Shown: positions 17,867 through 26,300 of the stretch, piece after piece | Position numbering within the stretch: position 1 is the stretch's first letter | Layout: the number at the start of each line of letters is the position of its first letter | Notes under the pieces: model-generated | Database searches by the model: none | What the model was told of the DNA's origin: nothing | The model's input: the letters and a program-made list of their open reading frames with translations, nothing else | Program-made: the position numbers and the translations under genes | From: Corallococcus silvisoli | GTDB lineage: Bacteria > Myxococcota > Myxococcia > Myxococcales > Myxococcaceae | DNA length: 64,000 nucleotides | NCBI RefSeq assembly: GCF_009909145.1 | Contig: NZ_JAAAPJ010000001.1 | Coordinates: 806,001-870,000 of the forward strand | Direction: 5' to 3'

Positions 17867-19290
17867 AACTGAGCCGTCGACTCGTGTTGCAGGGCCTGGG
17901 TGGGGCCGTGTTGGGGCTGCCGGTGCTGGAGGGGCTGCTGCCCCGGAAGGCCCATGCGGCGGAGGCGGGCGCGCTGCCCTTCGCCATCTTCCTGCGCCAG
18001 GCGGATGGCGTGGCCGCCGCGCAGAGCACCACGGAGCTGGGCAACGAGCCGGAGCGCTTCTGGCCGGAGCCGTTGGGCAACCTCTCCACCACGACGCTCG
18101 CGGGCAAGTCGCTGGTGGAGCTGGCGGACCACCGCGCGCGCCTGCTGGTGGTGCGCAACGTCAACATGAAGGACTATAACTACGGGGACGGCCACGCCCG
18201 GGGCGCCCTGCAGGCCCTCACCGGTCGCGGCCCCGCCGTGGAGGGCGTGGGCGGCGACTCCGAGGCGTCCGGCGAGTCGCTGGACCACCGCATCGGCCGG
18301 GAGCTGAACCCCCAGAAGCGCGACTCGCTCTTCCTCTACGCGGGGCAGGCCGGCGGCTGGCTGGGCGGGCCCTGCATCTCCCACCGTGGCAGCGCGTCGC
18401 GCCGGGCCGCGCTGCACGACCCGTGGGTGGCCTACCAGACGATGGTGGGCGGCCCCGGGGGCCTCACGCCGGAGGCGCGCGAGCAGCTGCTCGTGCGCCA
18501 GAAGAGCCTCAACGACCTGGTGTCGGGCCAGCTGAAGGCGCTCCAGTCGCGGCCGGAGCTGAGCTCCACGGACCGGCAGCGGTTGGATCTGCACCTGTCC
18601 AACGTGCGCGACCTGGAGGTGGCGTTGAGCTGCCGCGCCCGCGCGGACGAGGAGCTGCGGCTCCAGCAGCAGGCGCCCGGCTACAACAGCACGGACGGCG
18701 ACGAGGTGCTGGCCACGGTGCGGCTGCACATGGACATCGCGGTGCTGGCGGTGGCGTGCGGCACCACGCGCTCCGTGGCCATCCAGGTGGGCAATGGCAA
18801 CGACAGCGCCACGCGCTACCGGGACCCCACGACGGGGCAGTTGATGGAGAACTTCCACTACATCTCCCACCGCCGGACGTCGCACGACTCTTCGGGCGGC
18901 ATCATCGCCGGGTCGGACGTGCTGCACTCGCGGGTGGACGCGCAGTTCGCCCGGACCTTCAACTACCTGCTGGACCGGTTGGCGGCGTACGTCCTGCCGG
19001 ATGGCAAGAAGCTGGTGGACCAGGGCGTGTCCGTCTGGTTCAACGACCTGGGCAACGGGCCGGCGCACTCGGCGCGCAACATCCCCTTCATCCTGGCGGG
19101 CAGCTGCAACGGCTACCTCAAGCAGGGCGTGGCGGTGACGGCGTCCGCGGGCAACACCAACCCCAACCTCAACAAGATGCTCAACACGCTGGGCGCCGCG
19201 GTGGGCCTGCGCAACGCGGCCGGGGGCGCGCTGGATGACTTCGGCGACCCCACGCTTCCCAAGGGCCTGCTGACGGAGATGCTGGCCTGA
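17863..19290 (+). CDS. DUF1552 domain protein, Tat-exported
   Basis: A 475-residue protein starting at GTG 17863, overlapping the previous stop by four bases. A twin-arginine-type signal is present ('SRRLVLQGLGG', residues 3-13, then a hydrophobic stretch and 'AHAAEA'), so it is probably folded before export. The remainder matches DUF1552 ('MKDYNYGDGHARGALQALTG', 'LFLYAGQ', 'DLHLSNVRDLE', 'HMDIAVLAVACGTTRSVAIQVGNGND'), perhaps related to sulfatase/alkaline-phosphatase-like folds, although I see no clear catalytic nucleophile. It works with the DUF1592 lipoprotein, judging by constant linkage. Confidence 0.82.
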   Translation: MKLSRRLVLQGLGGAVLGLPVLEGLLPRKAHAAEAGALPFAIFLRQADGVAAAQSTTELGNEPERFWPEPLGNLSTTTLAGKSLVELADHRARLLVVRNVNMKDYNYGDGHARGALQALTGRGPAVEGVGGDSEASGESLDHRIGRELNPQKRDSLFLYAGQAGGWLGGPCISHRGSASRRAALHDPWVAYQTMVGGPGGLTPEAREQLLVRQKSLNDLVSGQLKALQSRPELSSTDRQRLDLHLSNVRDLEVALSCRARADEELRLQQQAPGYNSTDGDEVLATVRLHMDIAVLAVACGTTRSVAIQVGNGNDSATRYRDPTTGQLMENFHYISHRRTSHDSSGGIIAGSDVLHSRVDAQFARTFNYLLDRLAAYVLPDGKKLVDQGVSVWFNDLGNGPAHSARNIPFILAGSCNGYLKQGVAVTASAGNTNPNLNKMLNTLGAAVGLRNAAGGALDDFGDPTLPKGLLTEMLA

Positions 19291-19389
19291 GCGACGGCGG
19301 TCGGGCAGGGCGCGGAGGACTTTTTCGCGCCTGCCTTTGACCCGAATGGATGACGCCCTTCCTCCCTTCCTCGCGAACAGGAGGAAGGG

Positions 19390-20571
19390 ATGTTCCCATC
19401 GATTCGCAGGGCCCTCTCAGCATCGCTCGCCGTCGTGTCCCTGCTGTCCGCCAGCCAGGCGGCGGCGCACGGCTCCATGGAAGTGCCCATCAGCCGCGTC
19501 TACGGCTGTTTCAAGGAGGGGCCGGAGAATCCCCAGTCCGCCGCCTGCAAGGCCGCGGTGCAGGCGGGAGGAACCCAGGCGCTGTATGACTGGAACGGCG
19601 TCCGGCAGGGCGCCGCCGACGGGCGACACCGCGAAATCATCCCGGATGGCAAGCTGTGCAGCGCCGCCAATGAGAGCCACAAGGGCCTGGACCTGGCGCG
19701 CACGGACTGGCCGTCCACGCTCATCACCCCGGACAGCAGTGGCCGGTTCGAGTTCGTCTTCCACGCCACCGCGGTGCACGCCACGGGCTACTTCCAGCTC
19801 TTCGTGACGAAGGAGGGCTACAACCCGGCGCTGCCCCTGAAGTGGTCCGACCTGGAGGCGTCGCCCTTCTGCAACGTCACCAACGTGTCCGCGGTGAACA
19901 ACCGCTACCGTCTCAACTGTCCCTTCCCGGCGAACAAGACGGGCGCCCACGTCATCTACGCCATCTGGCAGCGCGCCGACAGCCCGGAGGCCTTCTACGC
20001 CTGCACGGACGTGAAGTTCACCAACACGCCGCCCCCGCCGACGTCGTGGAAGGAATTGGGTCAGGTGCAGGCCCGCGAGGACCTGCCCAAGGGCAGCAAG
20101 GTGACGTTCCGTCTCTTCGACAGCGCGGGCCGCGACGCGGAGTCCCATCCGCTGACGCTCGACGCGGCCACCCCGGCGGCCACGTGGATCTACCGGCTGG
20201 CGCAGCAGGTGAACGCGGTCTCCAGCCGCGTGCAGGTGGGCGTGCTCCAGACCACCGGCACGGTGAAGCCCTCGGAGGATGCGCTGGGCAACCGCGTGTA
20301 TGGGAAGGAGACGGGCTACACGTTCCAGGTCGACATCGAGAAGCCGTCCACGGGCGGCGGCGGTGATGGCGGCACCGGTGGTGGATCCGCGCAGTACAAG
20401 TACCCGGCCGGCATCTCCAACTACACGGCGGGCACGCGGGTGGAGGGCACGGACGGGCTCATCTACCAGTGCAAGCCCTTCCCGTACTCCGGCTGGTGCC
20501 AGGGCGTGGCGCTGTACTACGCGCCGGGCACGGGCATCGCCTGGGCGGATGCCTGGGAGCGCGTCCCGTAG
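19390..20571 (+). CDS. lytic polysaccharide monooxygenase (AA10) with CBM5/12
   Basis: A 393-residue secreted copper enzyme that oxidatively cleaves chitin or cellulose. The signal peptide is residues 1-26 (ending 'SQAAA'), placing His27 at the mature N-terminus as required for the histidine brace. The second copper His lies in 'VHATGYFQLFVTKEGYNP' (about residue 132). AA10 spans about 27-210. A GbpA-like middle domain (about 215-325) follows, then a short Gly linker and a C-terminal CBM5/12 ('YPAGISNYTAGTRV...YQCKPFPYSGWC', about 337-393). A GAGGAAGGG site precedes ATG 19390. The domain order suggests chitin in fungal or insect prey or soil litter. Confidence 0.92.
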   Translation: MFPSIRRALSASLAVVSLLSASQAAAHGSMEVPISRVYGCFKEGPENPQSAACKAAVQAGGTQALYDWNGVRQGAADGRHREIIPDGKLCSAANESHKGLDLARTDWPSTLITPDSSGRFEFVFHATAVHATGYFQLFVTKEGYNPALPLKWSDLEASPFCNVTNVSAVNNRYRLNCPFPANKTGAHVIYAIWQRADSPEAFYACTDVKFTNTPPPPTSWKELGQVQAREDLPKGSKVTFRLFDSAGRDAESHPLTLDAATPAATWIYRLAQQVNAVSSRVQVGVLQTTGTVKPSEDALGNRVYGKETGYTFQVDIEKPSTGGGGDGGTGGGSAQYKYPAGISNYTAGTRVEGTDGLIYQCKPFPYSGWCQGVALYYAPGTGIAWADAWERVP

Positions 20572-20595
20572 GCGGACGCACCCTGCCAGGAACCA

Positions 20596-20630
20596 CGCGA
20601 GCCGCCTTGTCTTGGGAGAGGCGGCTCGCG
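20596..20630. terminator. hairpin between convergent LPMO and repeat-protein genes
   Basis: A perfect 11-base-pair stem (CGCGAGCCGCC at 20596-20606 with its complement at 20620-20630) and a 13-base loop lie between two convergent genes. No T-run follows, so it would be a T-poor bidirectional terminator or an mRNA-stabilising stem. Confidence 0.6.
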
Positions 20631-20649
20631 GCCCGGTCTCCAGCGCGTC

Positions 20650-23600
20650 TCAGCGCGCGAGGGGCGTCCAGACCGGCTTCACTTCGAGGATCCGCGTGCC
20701 TTCGGCGGGCACGTCCAGCTCCTCGCGGTGGAAGCGGTCCTTGCCTCGGGTGCCGACGATGAGGGTGTAGTGGCCCGCGGGGACTCGGCTGAAGACGGCC
20801 GCTGTGCCGCGCCACTCCTCCATTGGGTGCTGCTGGAGGCGCAGGTGTTCGAGGGCCCTGACGTCGCCCGGCGCGGGGACCTGCCCAGGCATCAGGAGCG
20901 CGGTGTCCGCGTCTTCCGGGAGCCGCAGCTCGACGGTGGCGCCGGTGCCCAGGGCGTCGAAGGCGAGCAGGACATCGCCGCTCGGAGGAATCCGGACCGT
21001 GCGTGCTGGGAAGACGGCTTTGTTTTCCGTGTCAGAGGGGTGGGCATTCACGGTGTAGAGGGCGGGGGGAATGCCATGGAAGGCGAAGTCCCCAGGCTCG
21101 AGGTTGCGTTGGAGTGTCGTGCCATCGGAGCGGGTGAAGGTGAGCCAGGCCGCGAGCGGCTGGCCCTTTGCGTCCCGGACATGGCCTGTCACCCGGGCGC
21201 CAGGGTCGAGCGAGACGGTGATGCTCTTCTCCGCCGCGCCGACCGCCACGCGCAGCGGCAGGTGCATCTGGGTGCGCACTTCGAGCGTGAACGGCGTGGT
21301 CGGCACGTGCTCCAGCAGCAGCCCGCCGTCCTGCCATGGCTTCATCCCGGAGGGGCGCAGGTAGGGAGGCCCATCCACGGTGCTTTCCCCGTGGATCCAA
21401 TAGCCGATGGACACCGTGGCCCACTCCCCCGAGTTGTCGCGGACGCGCCCGTTGAACGGCTCGCCCGTCGCGGCATCGCGCAGGAAGACTCGCAGGGTCC
21501 TTCCTGGTGTCAGCGTGATCGTGCCCACGTCCACGTCTTCGCCTCCCACGGGCGTGATGATGCGATTCACGGTCGCGAAGCCCCTTGCCTCCACCACCAA
21601 CCGCTGGGGCCCCATCGGCTGGAAGAGGGGGTGATCGAAACGGCCGCCCGACTCGTGTGACGAGCGGCCGTTCACCGCGAAGCCGTCCAGCGCCTCTCCT
21701 CCCTCCGCGACGACGGAGCCCCGCACATGGGGGATGCGCCGGAGCAACAGCCGGACCTCACCCGCGTCGCTGTTCACCTCCACGGTGTCCTCGTCCCCGG
21801 GGTGGATGCCCTGCGAGCCGGAGGCATCCAGGACGTGGCCTTGCAGCTTCACGGTGAGCATGTAGCGGGGCGCGCTGAGCTGGCGCAGGGTGAAGCGGCC
21901 TTCTGCGTCCGTGAGGACGCCCTCGGGAGGCAGGCCCATCCTGGGCGTCGCGGCGATGTAGTGGGGCTGGTCCCCGTCCGGGATGTCCGCGCGGATGCCC
22001 ACGCCGCGAAGGGGCAGGCCCTGGGCATTCACGACCACGCCCCGCAGCGTGCGGCCCTCCCTCAGCCGCAGGGTGATGGCCGACAGCCCCTTGTCCGTGA
22101 CGTCCAGCGGTTGCGTGACGCTCGGGTCCAGGGCCCGTCCCGGGACCGTCGCCTCCGCCACGTACGCCCCCACGGGGATGCCCTGGAGCAACACCTGCCC
22201 CTCCACGTCCGTTTCGCCGACCTGGGCGGCTTCCCCTCTCGCGTCGCGCTTCCAGAGCGTGACGCGCGCGTCGCCCACCGGGGCTCCCGCCGTGCCCAGG
22301 ACGGTGACGGACACGCTCGCGCCCTTTCGTGCCACCAGTCGCGCCTCCCGTGAGGGGCGCTCCACCGGGAATCGCTGGGGGATGAAGGCCGCGTCCTGGA
22401 CTTCGATCCACGCGGGCCCCTCCTCCGCCGCGCCCAGGACGAAGCGTCCGGCCGCGTCCGAGCGGGTGCTGTCCACGACGATGGCCTCGGCGGGGCTCGA
22501 GGCCTCGTCCAGGTGAAGCAGGAGCTCCCGGTCCGCGAGCGGCTGTCCCTCTTCATCCACGAGGACCCCCTCCACGGTGACGGCGCGCTGGAGGGTGAAG
22601 TCGAGCGACGCGGCGTCCTCTTCGAACTCCTGGTACTTCGGCTCGGTGGGGACATGGCGCGGGGCACTGGCGCCCACGAAGTGGGGCAGGCGATAGAGGG
22701 GCCCCAGCCGGTAATGGCCCTTCGCGTCCGTCACGGTCTGTCCGCGTGGCGACGGCGAGTCCTCATCGAGTCGCTGTGCCTGGACCCGCGCACCGGGGAC
22801 CGGACTCCCGCTCTCGTCCCGCACGGTTCCTTCCACGAACAGGCCGGGGCCGAGCGTGAGGCGCAGGTCCTCGCGGGGCTCGGTGTGGATGTGCGCGAAG
22901 GCGCCGTGCTCCGTGGTCTCCACGAAGAGGTGCCCGGGCGGCGTGTCCACCGAACGGAAGGCGAAGCGCCCCTGCGCATCCGTGACGGTGGTGCGCCACG
23001 CGGGCGCGACGCTGGGCACGTACAGCTTGACGGGGAGCCCGTGCGCGGGGGCTCCCGTCGCCGTCACCACCTGACCCGCGTAGCGCGCGGAAGGATCCAG
23101 GATGAAGGTATCGCTGCCGAGCGCATTGGCGCGGATGCGCAGCAGGGGGCTCCGGTTTCCCGCGGTGACGAGGATGGCGTAGCCCGCGGGTGGCACGGGC
23201 CCGATCCGGAAGCGTCCGTCCGTGCCGCTGGTCCCAGGGAAGAAGCGCGTGCTCTCGCGGGAGAAGACGGTGATCCGAGCCTCCGGGATGGGCTCCCGCT
23301 CGGGAGGGGGATTCGTGACGATGCCCTCGAAGAAGAGGCCTTCCTCGAGCGCGAGCACCACGCCCTCTCGGCCCGGCGCCACGTGGGTTCGCATCGCCAC
23401 GCCCTGTCCGCTGGTGGCCTGGAGCGTGACCTCCCCTCCCAAGAGCCCATCGAGGACGAAGGTGCCGTCCTCCGCGCTGAGGGTCTCCGCGACGATGGGT
23501 GCTTCGCCTTCGCGCAGGTCCACCTGTTCCACGAGCTCGTCGAAGGCTTCTTCCCAGCACTCCATCAGCCGGGGCGGAGCGCCACCGGGGGCGGCGGGCG

Positions 23601-23904
23601 CGCTGTCCGAAGGAGGGCAGGAGCGCTCCGACAGCGTCACCTCGGGCTCCACGCGGGAGGCGGACACGCGCGCCCCCGCGACGGGACCGTGGACGTCGCG
23701 CACGACTCCGCGGATGCGCCGCGAGTCTTCGTCATGCGACGTCAGAAGGCGCGGGAGGAACACTCCCCAGGCGCGGGTGTCGGCGTCGCGGTGGGGCTGG
23801 GGCGCGGAGGTGTCGGCGGTGCGTGAAGCCGGAAAGGACAGCAGCGCCACGCCCAGGCCGATGATGAGCACCCCTGCCCAAGACAACACCCTCTTCGCAC
23901 GCAT
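20650..23904 (-). CDS. large exported protein with carboxypeptidase-regulatory-like repeats
   Basis: A 1084-residue protein. It begins with a signal anchor (residues about 5-27) and is then built of about ten beta-sandwich repeats of the CarboxypepD_reg/Cna-B type. Typical lines are 'IRGVVRDVHGPVAGARVSASR', 'VEGTVRDESGSPVPGARVQAQR' and 'VEGVLVDEEGQPLADREL', each followed by 'T.A.G.F.L'. No enzymatic domain is visible. Such proteins are common in myxobacteria and are thought to be periplasmic or surface scaffolds. GGGGGACAGGGC precedes ATG 23904. It is a single gene, convergent with the LPMO. Confidence 0.82.
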   Translation of the reverse strand: MRAKRVLSWAGVLIIGLGVALLSFPASRTADTSAPQPHRDADTRAWGVFLPRLLTSHDEDSRRIRGVVRDVHGPVAGARVSASRVEPEVTLSERSCPPSDSAPAAPGGAPPRLMECWEEAFDELVEQVDLREGEAPIVAETLSAEDGTFVLDGLLGGEVTLQATSGQGVAMRTHVAPGREGVVLALEEGLFFEGIVTNPPPEREPIPEARITVFSRESTRFFPGTSGTDGRFRIGPVPPAGYAILVTAGNRSPLLRIRANALGSDTFILDPSARYAGQVVTATGAPAHGLPVKLYVPSVAPAWRTTVTDAQGRFAFRSVDTPPGHLFVETTEHGAFAHIHTEPREDLRLTLGPGLFVEGTVRDESGSPVPGARVQAQRLDEDSPSPRGQTVTDAKGHYRLGPLYRLPHFVGASAPRHVPTEPKYQEFEEDAASLDFTLQRAVTVEGVLVDEEGQPLADRELLLHLDEASSPAEAIVVDSTRSDAAGRFVLGAAEEGPAWIEVQDAAFIPQRFPVERPSREARLVARKGASVSVTVLGTAGAPVGDARVTLWKRDARGEAAQVGETDVEGQVLLQGIPVGAYVAEATVPGRALDPSVTQPLDVTDKGLSAITLRLREGRTLRGVVVNAQGLPLRGVGIRADIPDGDQPHYIAATPRMGLPPEGVLTDAEGRFTLRQLSAPRYMLTVKLQGHVLDASGSQGIHPGDEDTVEVNSDAGEVRLLLRRIPHVRGSVVAEGGEALDGFAVNGRSSHESGGRFDHPLFQPMGPQRLVVEARGFATVNRIITPVGGEDVDVGTITLTPGRTLRVFLRDAATGEPFNGRVRDNSGEWATVSIGYWIHGESTVDGPPYLRPSGMKPWQDGGLLLEHVPTTPFTLEVRTQMHLPLRVAVGAAEKSITVSLDPGARVTGHVRDAKGQPLAAWLTFTRSDGTTLQRNLEPGDFAFHGIPPALYTVNAHPSDTENKAVFPARTVRIPPSGDVLLAFDALGTGATVELRLPEDADTALLMPGQVPAPGDVRALEHLRLQQHPMEEWRGTAAVFSRVPAGHYTLIVGTRGKDRFHREELDVPAEGTRILEVKPVWTPLAR

Positions 23905-23941
23905 GCCCTGTCCCCCGTCACGGAGTCAGGATAGCAGCGCG

Positions 23942-24322
23942 TCACGGCGTCGCGAATCCCATCGCCCGGGCTTCCACGCCCTCGGGAGAAGGCGCCTCGC
24001 GGAAGGACACCCAGCCCTCGCGCTTCGAATGGCGCGGCACGTACGCCAGCACGAACTCCGTCTCCTCCCTCGGCGTGCGTCCTCCCCGCGGGGACACGCG
24101 CACGTGGACTTCCTCGGCCGCGGTGTCGCCGTGGTTCGTCACCGTGATGGGCACCCTCCATTCGCCGCCGCCGTGTACGGGCGTGCCCACCTGCACGGTC
24201 AGGTCCGGCGGACCGTGTCCTGTCGTCCACGCCTCCACCGCGAGGTAGCCCAGCACCAGCGCCACGAGCACACAGCTCGCCGTGAACACGACGCCCTCCA
24301 GCCAGTTCCAGGACATCCTCAT
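23942..24322 (-). CDS. TIGR02588 family protein
   Basis: A 126-residue protein with one N-terminal transmembrane helix (about 9-28) followed by a small beta-sandwich ('WRVPITVTNHGDTAAEEVHVRV', 'EFVLAYVPRHSKREGWVSFRE'). Its ATG at 24322 overlaps the previous gene's stop by four bases. This matches the TIGR02588 family, which is nearly always encoded directly after TIGR02587, as here. The function is unknown; the two probably form a membrane complex. Confidence 0.75.
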   Translation of the reverse strand: MRMSWNWLEGVVFTASCVLVALVLGYLAVEAWTTGHGPPDLTVQVGTPVHGGGEWRVPITVTNHGDTAAEEVHVRVSPRGGRTPREETEFVLAYVPRHSKREGWVSFREAPSPEGVEARAMGFATP

Positions 24323-25191
24323 GATTGGATGAGCAGCCTTCCCGCCGACGCGCCCAGCGTCGACGCCAGTCCCAGCACCACCACCTGCGCCACGCACACG
24401 CTGGGCCCGTTGCCGTCGAACCGGCCGAAGAACCACAGCACGAGCGCGCTGGACACGAGCGCGATGGCGTAGGTGATGACCGTCCCCGCCAGCACGTCCC
24501 GGCGCAGGCGGCGGCGCGTGAAGCGCTTCGCCCGGGTGAAGTCGCTCTGGAACAGGATGAGCCCGCCCAGCAACAACGACAGCACGGCGAGCCCCAGCAG
24601 GCGCCAGGGGGATGTCTCCACGGCGATCATCACGACCTCCTCCGTGGGCGCCACGTTGGCGGCGAACAACACCGCGCCACAGAACGCGATGACGAGCTGG
24701 CCGGGGACGTGATCCGCGGACTCCAGCCGCTTCCGGTCCTCCTCCGTCGCCTCCTCCCGGTGCTGTCCGCCCAGCTGCGCGGTGCCCACGGACACGCCGA
24801 TGGCCACCGTTCCCGCCTCCACCACCGCCATGCCCACCGCCTCTGGCAGCGAGGTGCCCCGGGTGATGCGGCCAATGAGCACCAGCACGACCACCGACAC
24901 GAGCAGCCCCACGCCCAGCTCCTCCAGCGAGTCGGTGAAGACGTCGAACCAACACACGTCCCGGCGGAAACCGCCGTAGCGGTTGTACCCGAGCAGCAGC
25001 ACGTATGTGCCCAGCAGATAGCCCAGCACGTTGGCCGGATGGGACGTGAAGCCCGCCCACCAGACCTCCATCGTGTAGAGCAGCGGGAGGCTGAAGAGCA
25101 GGCCGCCCGCGATGCCGCGGCCGTACTCGCGCAGCGACTCCTGCACCGGACGGCGGCGGCGGGGCGCGTCGGAGGGACGGGCTTCGGCCAT
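24319..25191 (-). CDS. TIGR02587 family integral membrane protein
   Basis: A 290-residue protein with about seven or eight transmembrane segments. Recognisable family stretches include 'GRGIAGGLLFSLPLLYTMEVWW', 'RYGGFRRD', 'DSLEELGVG' and 'FAANVAPTEEVVMIA'. The first 20 residues are cytoplasmic and arginine-rich. It is translationally coupled to the TIGR02588 partner. No function is proven; several conserved acidic residues within helices (E in 'TMEVWW', 'PTEEV') could serve transport. I see no regulatory site upstream. Confidence 0.78.
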   Translation of the reverse strand: MAEARPSDAPRRRRPVQESLREYGRGIAGGLLFSLPLLYTMEVWWAGFTSHPANVLGYLLGTYVLLLGYNRYGGFRRDVCWFDVFTDSLEELGVGLLVSVVVLVLIGRITRGTSLPEAVGMAVVEAGTVAIGVSVGTAQLGGQHREEATEEDRKRLESADHVPGQLVIAFCGAVLFAANVAPTEEVVMIAVETSPWRLLGLAVLSLLLGGLILFQSDFTRAKRFTRRRLRRDVLAGTVITYAIALVSSALVLWFFGRFDGNGPSVCVAQVVVLGLASTLGASAGRLLIQS

Positions 25192-25432
25192 GACAGCCCA
25201 GAATCTAGGTTCGCTTCGCCGGGAGGGAAGTCTCCCCCACGCGGAATGCCACGGGGGTGGGTGGCTTCGCGCAAGGCCCGTGCGGCGGCGATGTCATCGC
25301 GAGGTGGACAGGCCTTCCGACATCCAGTGAACGCCGCGGGCCTGGACGGGCGGTGAAGCGTCCTGGGCATTGGACACTCCCCGGTGCGCCGGGCACGGCG
25401 GTCGCGGGCCGGGGCTATAGTCGCGGCCGCCC

Positions 25433-26296
25433 ATGACCGAGCGCCCCACCCAGTACATCCTCACGCTGTCCTGTCCGGATCAGCGTGGCATCGTCCACGC
25501 CGTCTCCGGATGGCTCGCCGAGCACGGTTGCAACATCCTCGACAGCGCGCAGTACGGCGACCCGCAGACGCGGCTGTTCTTCATGCGCGTGCACTTCGCG
25601 GATGAGCTGGCGAAGACCGAACCCGCGGCGCTGCGCGAGGCGTTCGCGGTGCTCGCGCCGCGCTTCTCCATGGACTGGCACCTGCATGACGCGGCGGTGA
25701 AGCCCCGCATGCTGTTGATGGTCTCGAAGATTGGCCACTGCCTGAACGACCTGCTGTATCGCTACCGCAGCGGCATCCTGCCGGTGGAGATTCCGGCCAT
25801 CGTGTCCAACCACCGCGACTTCTACCAACTGGCCGCGTCCCACGACATCCCGTTCCATCACCTGCCGGTGACGGCGGAGAACAAGGCCCAGCAGGAGGCG
25901 CGGCTGTTGGAGTTGGTGCACGAGCAGCGGGTGGACCTGGTGGTGCTCGCCCGGTACATGCAGATCCTCTCGGCGGAGACGTGCGATGCGCTGCGGGGGC
26001 GGCTCATCAACATCCACCATTCGTTCCTGCCCAGCTTCAAGGGGGCTCGGCCCTACCAGCAGGCGTACGACCGGGGCGTGAAGCTGATTGGCGCGACGGC
26101 CCACTTCGTCACGGGCGACCTGGACGAGGGACCCATCATCGAACAGGACGTGGAGCGCGTGGACCACACGCTGTCGCCCGAAGCGCTGACGGCCATGGGG
26201 CGCGACGTGGAGAGCATGGTGCTGGGCCGCGCGGTGACGTGGTTCGTGCAGCACCGCATCCTGCTCAACGGGCACAAGACCGTCGTGTTCCGCTGA
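25433..26296 (+). CDS. purU: formyltetrahydrofolate deformylase
   Basis: A 287-residue cytosolic enzyme hydrolysing 10-formyl-THF to formate and THF, balancing one-carbon pools and feeding formate to purine synthesis. The N-terminal ACT domain (about 8-85, 'LSCPDQRGIVHAVSGWLAEHGCNILDSAQYGD') is followed by the formyltransferase fold with 'SNHRDFYQLA', 'LARYMQIL', 'NIHHSFLPSFKGARPYQQA' and 'GATAHFVTGDLDEGPIIEQD', which hold the catalytic Asn, His and Asp. The length is usual. It sits alone between divergent and convergent neighbours; only four bases separate its stop from the convergent lipoprotein gene. Confidence 0.95.
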   Translation: MTERPTQYILTLSCPDQRGIVHAVSGWLAEHGCNILDSAQYGDPQTRLFFMRVHFADELAKTEPAALREAFAVLAPRFSMDWHLHDAAVKPRMLLMVSKIGHCLNDLLYRYRSGILPVEIPAIVSNHRDFYQLAASHDIPFHHLPVTAENKAQQEARLLELVHEQRVDLVVLARYMQILSAETCDALRGRLINIHHSFLPSFKGARPYQQAYDRGVKLIGATAHFVTGDLDEGPIIEQDVERVDHTLSPEALTAMGRDVESMVLGRAVTWFVQHRILLNGHKTVVFR

Positions 26297-26300
26297 GGCG

